64,000 nt of DNA from contig JBAKBP010007484.1 of the NCBI GenBank assembly GCA_037953745.1, forward strand, positions 1 through 64,000, in the 5' to 3' direction. This DNA is from Lithodes maja (taxonomy: Eukaryota > Arthropoda > Malacostraca > Decapoda > Lithodidae). The notes below the pieces were generated by a model, which did not search any database, was not told the DNA's origin, and saw only the letters and a list, made by a program, of their open reading frames with translations. Both the position numbers and the translations under genes were made by a program. Shown here piece after piece: positions 54,626-64,000 of this stretch (position 1 is the stretch's first letter; each line of letters opens with the position of its first letter).

Positions 54626-56364
54626 AAGGAGTACAAAGGAAATCAAGCAACAACAGATCTAGTGACCCTTCTAGGCTGCTTGTCCTCCAAAACACTGAGG
54701 ATCAATTGTCCAAACAGTGGTTTAGAGTGGATAAGGGAACATTGGAAAGGGAACTACTGCCCTGGAACTAATGTCCGTGGCAGGAATAGGAAGTTAGTAG
54801 GGGACAGATGGGTTAGTAACTGAGTGGAGGATAAAATAAAGTTATTCATTTACAAACGCAGTCAGTCGCGGGTTTGATGCGAGATATTTGTCTAGGCGAA
54901 GTTAAATGAATCAACGTTGCTGCAGTCTATGACATCTCGGGGAAGCCCATTCCATAAGTTGACAACTCGATTGAAGAAGAAATTCTTAGCTTCGTGTGAG
55001 TTAAAACATTTACCAATAATTTTGCAACCGCTTCCCCGCGTGTAATTAGATTGGTCGATAGTGAAGTACTTACTACAGTTCATATTGTCGATGCCTTTGA
55101 TGATTTTGAACACTTGAATTAAGTCGCCTCTTAATCTGCGCTGGGTTAAAGGAAATAGATTTAATTCTCTAAGACGCTCCTCGTATGGTTTGTTCTTTAG
55201 GCTAGGTATCATTTTGGTAACTCTACATTGAACTCGTTCTAGCTTGTCTATATCTTTTTGGTAATAAGGGCACCAGGATTGAATGCAGTATTCAAGAAGA
55301 GGGCGGACTAAGGAATTGTAAAGGGTTAGGATAACGTCTTAGGATTTATGCTCAAATGACCTGCCTATAAAGCCAATTATATTGTTTGCCTTCTTAACCC
55401 TCTCACATCCTTATGATGCAGAGGTTGCCAGATTAGCAATAATAAATAGAGTTCTCTCACACTTATAATTACCTCTCCAAAATTAGTTTTCTGCCCACAG
55501 CTAACTCAAAGACAACTGCAGAGGTTGAAGTAACTAAACTAAAGGTTTCTAAATACCCCTGATGGTAACAAAGGCTTTAAAGTATCCCTCATAGGATCAA
55601 AATTGCGTCAAGAACGTGAGAGGGTTAACAACTTCCGAACATTTTTGACTCGGTTTTAGGTTACTCGATATTGTTACTACCAGATCGGTTTCTCTGTTTA
55701 CATTCTTAAGCTGAGTGCCATTCATCAAATAGTTTGCTTTCTCATTTTGGTATCCGATATGTAGTACTTTACATTTATCCGCATTGAAACTCATTTGCCA
55801 AATTTGGGCCCAACATGACAACTTATCAAGATTGTGTTGCATATCGTCAACTTGTTCTTTTGAGAGTATGCTATTTGCAATTTTTGTATCGTCAGCAAAT
55901 TTTGAGATTGTACAGGTGAGACCCTCATCTATGTCGTTGATGTAAATTAGAAAGAGAATTGGTCCTAGTACCGATCCCTGGGGTACCCCGCTACTTACAT
56001 TGGTCCATTTAGATGCCTTACCGTTTATGACTACTCTTTGCTTTCTGTCGCTGAGCCAATTTTCTATCCATTTCAACACACCATCTTGTATTCCATGCGC
56101 TTTTAGTTTTAGCAGTAAACGTTTGTGGGGAACTTTGTCAAAGGCCTTTTGAAAATCAAGGTATATAATATCTACAGCTTTATTCTCATCGTAGAGGTTG
56201 AGAATATCGTGGAAGAAGTCTAAGAGGTTTGTTAAACAGGAACGTTTTTTACGAAAGCCGTGTTGAGTATCTTTACGTATGTTATTTTCCTCTAAATGAT
56301 TTACAAGTCTGTCTCTTATGAGTGTTTCTAACATTTTAAATACAACTGAGGTACATAAAACTGA
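54626..56364 (-). pseudogene. Rex1/CR1-like LINE ORF2 fragment, containing a MITE
   Basis: The RT part (55625-56330) has QHGFRKKRSCLTNLLDF, YLDFQKAFDKVPHKRLL, SGVPQGSVLGPILFLIY and catalytic KFADDTKIANS. A MITE then interrupts at 55394-55628, and the C-terminal part (54892-55393) carries IPSLKNKPYEERLRELNLF and NFFFNRVVNLWNGLPRDV. Upstream (5') sequences are missing. A 3' UTR of about 250 bases reaches 54626. Confidence 0.78.
55398..55624. mobile_element. piggyBac-type MITE (227 bp) with TTAA duplication
   Basis: Inverted ends CCCTCTCAC and GTGAGAGGG lie directly next to TTAA on both sides (55394-55397 and 55625-55628). Deleting the element plus one TTAA restores the LINE reading frame (SEVVKKANNIIGF). 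It has no ORF. Confidence 0.88.
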
Positions 56365-56640
56365 GGTACAAGTAGACTGAGATGGTATGGACATGTGGAG
56401 AGAATGGATGAACAAATTTGGGTGAAAAAATGCAGGTCTGTGATTGTGGAGGGAGCTGCACCAAGGGGTGGACCGAGGAAGACCTGGGATCGGACTATTC
56501 GTGCCGATCTCAAATCCAAGAACTTGACAAGTGAAGCAGCCCTTAACAGGGTTGCCTGGAACGCCGCCATTACGACAAGAGACTGAAACTGCACATATGT
56601 GTGGAACACTCAGTCTTAAAATTTTATGTAATATTAAATT

Positions 56641-56980
56641 ATTGAATTAGTATTCATTTATTATGTTCCTTCCAACAATCAACCATACTCCTAAAATCGA
56701 TTAATGAAATTTACAAACACATGTGGCAGTCCGTGGACTCGAACCCAGGATGCTCACACCGAAAATCAACACCTTATACATCGCACCACGAAGACAGTTA
56801 AAGGTTGGTGGACACTGCCTACGATCTATTTGACAGAAATTAACCTTTCTTTTTTTTTGTAACATACAGTATTTGGTTTCTTTTTCTATTGCATATATTC
56901 TGGAAATATCACATCTCATCTCTAAGTCGGCTTCCCAGGAATTAGGTATACTGTTACATACTGTATGTATGTATGTATAT
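56641..56980. other. AT-rich gap with a short (TATG)n run
   Basis: No gene is recognised. The (TATG)n near 56961-56982 is probably the 3' tail of the next LINE. Confidence 0.4.
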
Positions 56981-56982
56981 GC

Positions 56983-58047
56983 TCAGGCACAATCCCCACT
57001 TTTCCTATTTTTATTTTTTATTTTACTATATTTTATTTTTATTTTATTTTTTCTTGGGGGTGGCCGACTCAAGACAGAGCAAGAACAGGGAAAACACAAA
57101 ACACAAGACAGAACAACGAACAAACACAGAAAAAACACAAAATTCACACATATCTAGGTCACCTAAGAGAAGACCCAGAGACCAGGGTCACCAAGGTCGC
57201 TCCAGCTCTCCCCGACCACCCGGAGAGGCTCCGATCTCGGCAGGCAGACATGCAGCGGAGCCAAAGCCACAAGCCCGCCCACCACACTTCCAGGCGCACC
57301 CTTCATATTAATCGTCTCCCCGGGCCAGGCGCCTGATGGACTATTATCTAGTCCAACTTGCGCCCAACCCCTTCCCCTAAATGACCACGTGTTCACTCAA
57401 CTATTCACAAGCATTCTCCATTCATTCCTGTTTATTACCACTTCCTTTGCCTCATCTATAGTCATTCCTCTATCATCCAAAGCTTGTCTTACACAGTCTC
57501 TCCATCTCAATGGGGGTCTCCCTGCCCTTCTATCTCCCCTTGTATCTGACTCACATATTCTCTTTGTAAGCCTTTCATCTCCTATTCGTTCAACATGACC
57601 ATACCAGCTCAGAACCCTTCTGTCCACTCTGGCTGACAAATGTTCCTGTTGCCCCACTCTCCTACGTATCTCTTCATTCCTCAATCCGTCTCTACGAGTA
57701 ACTCCACACATACTCCTCAAGCAGCTCATCTCCATCACATCCAGCTTTCTTCTCTCTTTTTTCTTCAGAGCCCATGTCTCAGCCCCATACATCACTGTTG
57801 GCACAACAATTCCTTGATACATTGCACTTTTTACTTTCATTCCGAGATTTCTCGTCTTCCACATACTGTACTTCCCATTGCTCCAAAAACCTTCCTTCCT
57901 TCACACACTCTGTTTTACCTCCATTTCCATACCTCCACTCCTGCTTATCGTTCCTCCTAGATATTCAAAACACTCTACTTGTTCCAATATTTCCCCATCC
58001 AGCCTCAAATCTAGATTCACCCTACGATCACCCCTATTACACACCAT
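56983..58047 (-). mobile_element. 5'-truncated RTE-like LINE, relative of the 9295 fragment
   Basis: The 3' UTR (56983-57396) and ORF C-terminus closely match the LINE that holds DIRS A. Bases 57701-57716 (ACTCCACACATACTCC) are the undisturbed form of the DIRS A insertion site. Confidence 0.78.
57397..57864 (-). pseudogene. LINE ORF2 C-terminus
   Basis: 155 residues: KSAMYQGIVVPTVMYGAETW, RRKLDVMEMSCLRSMCGVTR, RVLSWYGHVERIGDERLTKR and a normal stop. It lacks the RT catalytic core because of 5' truncation near 58047. Confidence 0.75.
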
Positions 58048-58590
58048 AGTGCGCCCTTGTATTGAGTATTGTTCACATGTGTGGGGAGGTTCCTCTCACA
58101 CCACTCTCCTAGACAAAGTTGAAAGGAAGGCCTTTCGTATCATTAACTCCTGTCCATTCACCAACTCTCTGCAATCTCTCTCTCTCTTCCGCAATGTTGC
58201 ATCTCTCTCGCTATTCTATCGCTACTATAATAATCAGTGTTCCTCAGAGCTATCCCAGTGCATACCACCTCCTTCACGTAGGGCACGTGGTACCCGTCTT
58301 GCAACTCAATCCCACACCTACTCTGTGCAACTCTCCAACCCAAGAGTGAAACGTTACTCTCAAACTTTCTTCTACTCTACAGCTGAGCTCTGGAACTCTC
58401 TCCCAGAATCAGTCTTTCCCTCTTCCTATGACTTAAATTGCTTCAAACTCCGTGTGTCCAGGCATTTTGGCTCGAACGTCCCTTGATTTTGGCCCTGTCA
58501 CTCTTTCAACTATGGGGGAGGCACTCGCTATAGGCAGTTATGCCTTTTGCCTCCCTCAATCACATAGAAAAAAGAAAAAAAAAATTACTT
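58048..58590 (+). pseudogene. 3' end of another LINE
   Basis: The frame to 58486 reads VRPCIEYCSHVWGGSSHTTL, FRIINSCPFTNSL, PSRRARGTRLATQSHTYSVQ, ELWNSLPESVFPSSYDLNCF and a stop at 58484-58486, the C-terminus of a LINE reverse transcriptase. A short 3' UTR ends in an A-rich stretch. The RT core is missing. Confidence 0.75.
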
Positions 58591-58950
58591 ACATACTGTA
58601 CAGTATATAATTTTAAAGACTGAGTGGTCCACACAAGATGTGGCATCAGTCTCACATCATAATGGCACTGTTCCAGGCAGCCTTATTCAGGGCTGCCCCA
58701 CTTGTCATAAATACTTACATACATACATACATAAAATTTTAAGACTGAGTGCTCCACACATACGTGCAGTTTCAGTCTCTTGTCCGTTCCTCTTTTTCAC
58801 AGCATTGAGTGGCTGTATCTGTTCCTATGACGTCACCAGAGTCCTGCCACCCGGCCATTGGCAATGTTTGGTCTAGACTCTATACCAAACACTACCAAAC
58901 CCCCGCCCTCCCCCTACCCTACAAAACCTATTTGGGGGTAACCCACCCTA
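58591..58950 (-). other. Short repeat pieces, including a LINE 3' end with (TATG)n tail
   Basis: 58710-58790 is the inverted match of the LINE 3' UTR at 56575-56630. The rest is unassigned. Confidence 0.5.
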
Positions 58951-59007
58951 CTCCTCCTTGCTTCCCCCCCCCCCCCCCCCACCTTCCCTCCCCCCCACCC
59001 ATCCCCT

Positions 59008-59370
59008 ACCTAACCTAACCTAACTTACCTAACCTAACTTACCTAACCTAACCTAACCTAACTTACCTAACCTAACTTACCTAACCTAACCTAACCTAAC
59101 CTAACCTAACTTACCTAACCTAACCTAACCTAACTTACCTAACCTAACCTAACTTACCTAACCTAACTTACCTAACCTAACCTAACCTAACCTAACTTAC
59201 CTACCTAACCTAACCTAACTTACCTAACCTAACCTAACCTAACTTACCTAACTTAACTTAACTTAACTTAACTTAACTTAACTTAACTTAACTTAACTTA
59301 ACTTAACTTACCTAACCTAACCTAACTTACCTAACCTAACCTAACCTAACCTAACTTACCTAACCTAAAC
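59008..59370 (-). repeat. Interstitial telomere-type (TTAGG)n repeat with variants
   Basis: CCTAA units (TTAGG on the other strand) are interspersed with CTTAC-type variants and with a homogeneous block of about thirteen AACTT units (TTAAG on the other strand) near 59247-59310. C-rich runs border it on both sides (58967-58981 and 59369-59383). Confidence 0.92.
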
Positions 59371-59383
59371 CCCCCCCTTCCCC

Positions 59384-59955
59384 CTAACCGGGAGGCTGTA
59401 TGCTTCTGTATGGTAAAGTTTGGTTATGTATACAGTACTGTACATGCTTTAAGTTTGCAACATACCTTTTTATGTGTGGGTCCATTACAGTGGCTCTCCA
59501 TATCCTTTTTGGTCAAAAACTGTATTTGACCACATAACTGGAAAACAAGAATGACCACATTAACCCACGTCCCAAGGTGCCATTAACCCTTCAAACTTGG
59601 CTGGCATCTTAAATGGCATAGCTCATTAGGTCAGCTATCCTCATTATCATAAATGTTAGTGTACAATATACCTAGGTGCAATAATAGTAGTCAGAGTTTC
59701 TTATTAATGTAAATATACATAAATTAGTGTTTTGGATGGTGGTGGCGAGGAGGCATTTCCGAGCTTTCGTGACATATATAAGGGCATTGGGGTACCCATA
59801 GAATAACAAAATCGGTCAAAGAGTTTCAAAAGTCAGGTCACTGGCCACCATATTGATTCTCAGTATCTCTGTTAAGTACTTCAGGCTGTGAAAGCAGTTA
59901 CAGGGATGGACAGATATTTATAAGGGGTATGAGAAATTGTATGAGCAGCATAAGC
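59384..59955. other. No recognised feature
   Basis: AT-rich unique-looking sequence without ORFs or known motifs. Confidence 0.4.
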
Positions 59956-59959
59956 TTAA

Positions 59960-60407
59960 CCCGTACAGCCCCAGCGACGCGCCTGGCGCGTCGGCGATGT
60001 ATGTAACGCACAGCCCCAGAGACGCGCCTGGCGCGTCACCCTAATTGCCCCTAATTGCGCCGACCGTAACCTCAGGTGTAGCCACGCAAGAGGGCTCAGA
60101 TTTGTATGGGAACTGTGTACGTATCCCACGCAACCGTGCCGATGGTTGAAAACTCTCAAAGTCCACGTGCGTGCGCGCGAGCGCGCAATAACCTGGTTTT
60201 TTGGGATAATTGCCTTCAATTTTTTACTCTTATAAAATCCGTTTTCGGGGGCTCTGTAGGACCATTTTTTAAGCTTTTTGAGCGGTTTTTCGTGGTTTTT
60301 CCTTCATTCCTAACCCATTCGCTATTGTTTCTGGAATAAAACCATTTTTTGAAAACCGGCCGGGTTCTGGTGCGCAAACATTACAAAACTAGCCGGGGCT
60401 CCACGGG
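59960..60407. mobile_element. piggyBac-type MITE (448 bp) with two palindromes
   Basis: TTAA (59956-59959 and 60408-60411) borders ends CCCGTACAGCCCC and, in reverse complement, CCCGTGGAGCCCC. Near the left end GACGCGCCTGGCGCGTC occurs twice, each preceded by a CAGCCCCAG sequence. Confidence 0.78.
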
Positions 60408-60563
60408 TTAATAATGAAATGTAGAAATTAGGGCAAGCTATCGAATAATGCACTGTGAAAGTGAAAATCAAGATGGAATATTTTGATACGTTGGACATAC
60501 GCTGTTGTGCTAAAGTAGCCTACCTGTGTAGCCTACAGTTAAAGTAAACAGTAGACTAGTCGG

Positions 60564-60599
60564 GGCTATTCGGCCAGGCAGCTTAGGGAACAACAACAA
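60564..60599 (+). mobile_element. 36 bp insertion of a LINE-X/SINE 3' tail
   Basis: The sequence ends CAGGCAGCTTAGGGAA and (CAA)n, and is flanked by the perfect 15 bp duplication cagtagactagtcgg (60549-60563 and 60600-60614). Confidence 0.9.
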
Positions 60600-60614
60600 C
60601 AGTAGACTAGTCGG

Positions 60615-61070
60615 TACGACTGGGGTTGCCACATGGATAGAGCTGCCAATACGTATTTATTTATGATTAACGAGACCAAACTATGAATAATTGCATTGAT
60701 AGATACTTAAGGATAAGAAAATGTTTACACTCATGTGATATAAATATCAAATAGTGCCTTCACATTACTTCATCACGTATGAAATATATTAGGGCAAGCT
60801 ACATGTATATCAAGGCAATATCAAAACAGATTCGAAACCTGCGGTCTACCACGGCCACAAGAGAGGTGACAGGGGCTGCCATCAACTTTCTAAGCATAAA
60901 ATATCTTACATGGCTTTGTTTACTATTTTAGATTAACATTTATGGTAAACCAAGATAACTGTGCACTGCAGTATCAATCATTCTTTAACATGTTTTAGAC
61001 AGTGATAATATGTAAAGGGATATTGCACGAGCTATGCCCTTTAACCCTCCGAGCCCGGGTGGCCTACATA
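60615..61070. other. No recognised feature
   Basis: AT-rich, non-coding. A TTAACCCTCCGAGCCCGGGT sequence near 61040 resembles a MITE end, but no partner was found. Confidence 0.35.
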
Positions 61071-61072
61071 GT

Positions 61073-62252
61073 TTCTTACAGTTTCTTACAGTTTCTTACA
61101 GTAGATCCTCTGGAAAAAGGCAAACTATGCCTGTGTATCCAGCTCAGTACCAGTACTTGCACTGCTGCGGTCATTCACAGTGTTGGCGGCGGCAGCAGCA
61201 GACGCAACATTTTTACTATTCTGTATTTTTGTTTTATAATCAAACTTCAAATCTTGTCTTCCCCATGCTTTATCAAGATTACTTTCAAACTCCCTTATTG
61301 ATTCGGAATCGACTACTTACTGGGGCATTGCGTTCCACTCATTTACCACTCTATCACAAAATGAGTTCTTTGCCTTCTCAAGCCTATTTCTTTCTTTGTA
61401 AATTTTCTTAGAGTGTCCTCTCGTTCTTGTTCCCTCCCGCATCAAGAAGATACCTTCACACACATCCTCATCGTACTTTCCTGACACTATCTTAAAAGTC
61501 TCTATCATATCCCCTCTCTTTCTCCTATATGCCAGTGTCGGAAGCCCCAGTGTCCTCAACCTCTGCTCATAGCCCGCGTTCTTCAACGTTGGTACCAGCT
61601 TGCTAGCTCTCCTCTGCACTTTCTCCACTGCTTCTATATCCTTTACCATATATGGAGCCCACACCTGGTTCGCATATTCCAGGTGCGGCCTAACCAGCGC
61701 TGTATAGAGATTCCTGAAGATTTCTTCGTCAAGTGACACAAATGTCCTCCTTATCAGCCCTACAATTCTATTGGCTTTGTTTATCTTTTCCGCTAAATGT
61801 TCTGAGAAATTTAACTTATTGTCTATCACTACTCCTATATCCTTTTCTGCACTCACTTCCTCCATCGCTTCATACATACTGTATCCTACCTTGTCTATCT
61901 TGCTGGTCCCAATCCGCATGTACTTGCATTTTTTTGGATGAAAAGGCATTAACCAATGCTCAGACCATCCCTTCATGTCCTCCACATCTCCTTGAAGCAA
62001 ACCCATATCTTCCTTACTCCTCACTCTTCTATACAGTTTAGTGTCATCCGCATACAGGTATACCTCACTTCCATTAGTTATAACTTCAGGCAAGTTGTTG
62101 ATAAATATAACGAACAACAGTGGTCCCAACACAGATCCCTGAGGTACCCCACTTGTAATTTCCCTCCACCCCGAGCCTATTCCATTCACCAGTACTCCAT
62201 AGCTCCATTTCAAGTTTGCACCGCACGACACGGGTGGCCAACGTAGCTCCAT
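61073..62252 (-). pseudogene. Rex1/CR1-like LINE ORF2, 5'-truncated
   Basis: The frame (61317-62252, 311 residues) starts within the RT: TSGVPQGSVLGPLLFVIFIN, catalytic YLYADDTKLY, FSEHLAEKINKANRIVGLIR, RPHLEYANQVWAPY. A TAG after NEWNAMPQ ends it early, and the normal continuation (VDSESIREFESNLDKAWG) follows in the same frame to about 61130. The 3' end has three TGTAAGAAAC units (61073-61100) as a tail. It is related to, but distinct from, the fragment at 54626-56364. Confidence 0.78.
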
Positions 62253-62635
62253 AGCCTTATTTCATGGTTTAAAACCACTTAAAACTGCACTAGAGAATGT
62301 TTTGTTGTCTTAGCGGATGGTCCGTATAACTAACAATAACAAAGACACATGTGACTCCTGCTTGCAAGCAAGCCTAACAAAAGCTTGTACACTCAACCCT
62401 CCGTTATCGCGGGTTTGGTTATAGCGTTTCACCGTTATCGCGCATATCTAAAAAACCCAACTATTCTGTTACCGCGTGTCCTAGAGCCGTTATCGCGGTC
62501 CCTCTTTGACGGGAAAACTCGAAAATCCCGCCTGTCTACGTCACCGCCAAACATGGGGTGATTCAGAAGCTGATTGGCTTGACACCAGAGCGAGGTGGGG
62601 CTCTCATTGACTGTTTTTTTCTGTTCTTATATTTA
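62253..62635. other. Non-coding; possible Tigger/pogo-like end
   Basis: CCGTTATCGCG occurs repeatedly between 62400 and 62500 (62401, 62442, 62492). Such motifs resemble terminal sequences of pogo/Tigger transposons, but no transposase or partner end was found. Confidence 0.35.
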
Positions 62636-62639
62636 TTAA

Positions 62640-63120
62640 CCCTTCCTACCCGGGCTGCCTTAGGTAAGGACAGCACAAAAGAAGGGCCGCTACCCGGTAT
62701 GCCTTATCTAAGGCATGAGCTTAATAGACTAATTAAGCTTGGTCCGAACGCCGTACGTACGACGTATGTCAACAAACCCAAGCGTTCGTCACCGCACCTC
62801 CGAAAACAAGAAGGAGAAGACTCCTCAATGTTATTGTTCTGACGTCATGACGAAATTAGTGTCTAAAAAGCCCCCATATTGGCAACATCTCTGCAATATT
62901 GGCTCCACTGAAATCGTCATCACAACTGAACCAGTTGACTTACAGAGCTCTACTCAATGCCAAAACACAGATTGAAAACCGCACTACGATTATAGATGAG
63001 TGGGAAAGTTCTAGCAGTGAAAATAAACATAAATACGGTAGCCTAGGCCTAGACATTTTTCGGCCATATCGCCCGGGTAGGGGCGACCGTCATTAGCTAA
63101 GACAGCCCGGGGAGGAAGGG
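62640..63120. mobile_element. piggyBac-type MITE (481 bp)
   Basis: TTAA (62636-62639 and 63121-63124) borders the inverted ends CCCTTCCTACCCGGGCTG and CAGCCCGGGGAGGAAGGG, which match at 17 of 18 bases. No ORF of note is present. Confidence 0.85.
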
Positions 63121-63124
63121 TTAA

Positions 63125-63700
63125 TCATGTATCATACAGTGGAGCACCGAAAACAAGAGCAATAATAATGAAAGACTTGACATCAAACTAGAAAACACAA
63201 ACAAACAAGTGAATCCAATGAATCCGAAATTATCGAAATCAGAGCGTCACTTGCGCATTTTACATCCGCCATCTTTGATGTCGTCAACATAAGCCAGACG
63301 CTTCTGATAGTCCGGGAGCATTGGCCGCAAATTGTGTCTAGATAAAATCAACCTCATCCATACCATTGTGACTGAAATTTGTAAAGTTATATAGAAAGAG
63401 TATAATTTTTAGACATATAATGCAAAAATCGTAACTTCGAAATTTATCGTATTTAAAACATAATTGAAAACATATTTTGAACATTTTAGTTGCCCCTCAA
63501 AAAATTTCTTTGATTTAAATTCCTAATTACTTGTGAATGTTGCATTTTTGTATTACAGTTTTGTAGATAATATTTTAGCATAACTAATTAGTTACATTTG
63601 AAGACGCTATTTTGAATGTTTTAAGATATTATTTAAATTAAATATAGAAGAAAACGGTTTGTTATTACTTATTATGGGTGACTGAAGCAGTATAATTGTA
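63125..63700. other. AT-rich sequence, nothing recognised
   Basis: No ORF or repeat is supported. Confidence 0.4.
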
Positions 63701-63710
63701 GCCTCCTGGC

Positions 63711-63860
63711 TCCAATCTGCAAGGCAGGTAGCGTATAATAAAGGTCTGCTGTATTTACTACCCTTCCTACTATTGCGGAGTGGTCCAATCTGCAAGGCAG
63801 GTAGTGTAAAAAAGGACCTTTTTGTATAGTACCCTTCAGTACCCGACTTGGGTGCGGAGC
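63711..63860. repeat. Short tandem duplication of about 73 bp
   Basis: TCCAATCTGCAAGGCAGGTA occurs at 63711-63730 and 63784-63803, each followed by similar text ending in GCGGAG. Confidence 0.7.
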
Positions 63861-63900
63861 GGTACTAACCTGCTACTACTGAGTGGTACATACTGACTGC

Positions 63901-63960
63901 CATACGTGCGGAGTTGTCCGTAAGCCACGCACGTGGATTACGGACACTTCCGCATGTATG
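63901..63960. repeat. 60 bp near-perfect inverted repeat
   Basis: The arms 63901-63929 and 63932-63960 match at 25 of 29 positions around a 2-base centre (CATACGTGCGGA opposite TCCGCATGTATG). It may form a hairpin or be the end of an unrecognised transposon. Confidence 0.7.
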
Positions 63961-64000
63961 GCTGTGCTTCATCTGGAGTTTTCGTAGCCAAAACAGTGGT

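Larger units (their letters stand above)
54500..56640 (+). mobile_element. RTE-like LINE 3' fragment, split by a Rex1-like LINE
   Basis: The upstream piece (54518-54625) reads RMVRWMCGARLQDRITNVEL and the downstream piece (56365-56586) ERMDEQIWVKKC, PRKTWDRTIRADLKSKNL and a stop. Together they form one LINE C-terminus with the WYGHVERM-type motif at the break. The 3' UTR continues to about 56640 (GAGACTGAAACTGCAC) and recurs inverted at 58710-58790. Confidence 0.7.

Noticed and set aside
61041..61065. Another TTAA-MITE beginning TTAACCCTCCGAG
   Set aside because: No matching inverted end with TTAA was found nearby.

Overview
The window is eukaryotic and almost certainly from an arthropod, most likely a decapod crustacean. 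The reasons are an interstitial (TTAGG)n block (+ strand CCTAA), very large repeat-filled introns, several families of non-LTR elements, and complete DIRS-type tyrosine-recombinase retrotransposons, which decapods are known to carry. The species is an inference. No prokaryotic operon, CRISPR array or functional tRNA gene is visible.

Only one host gene can be supported. Two exons on the + strand (7024-7260 and 30101-30312) join in phase and encode PKD-type extracellular repeats. The 22.8 kb intron between them is filled with transposons. A Tc1-like transposon (7703-18490) holds a SINE-like element (8778-9185) and a LINE fragment (9295-18240), and the LINE holds DIRS copy A (9998-18189). A Penelope-like element (from 19505) is split by DIRS copy B (20590-28729). 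Just beyond exon 2 lies DIRS copy C (31285-39436), in the opposite orientation and almost identical to B. B and C therefore form two ~8.1 kb arms of an inverted repeat whose 2.55 kb loop contains exon 2.

The three DIRS copies have complete cis structure: ~300 bp inverted terminal repeats and an internal complementary region (ICR) made of the reverse complements of the two outer ends (77 + 37 bp). Their genes share lesions: the catalytic reverse transcriptase (RT) motif is FSLADW or FSLAGW, and an extra G lies before the recombinase tyrosine. They look like a lineage moved in trans. Copy A also carries a 120 bp 5S rRNA-like sequence. Copies B and C instead carry a tRNA-headed SINE and a small internal piece of their own ITR.

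The left edge (41-4670) is a two-ORF LINE with both ORFs open, followed by a truncated Ty3-like gag (4889-6145). The right part (39437-62252) is a LINE graveyard. A full-length LINE ('LINE-X' here, 42068-53950) is split by an I-clade LINE (43187-51106), which is itself hit by a LINE-X fragment and another LINE fragment. LINE-X shares its 3' tail with the SINE-like family. The last 9 kb holds Rex1-like fragments, three TTAA-flanked MITEs, a 36 bp retrotransposed LINE tail and the telomere-type repeat. Most long ORFs on the antisense strand of the GC-rich DIRS copies are composition artefacts and are not annotated.
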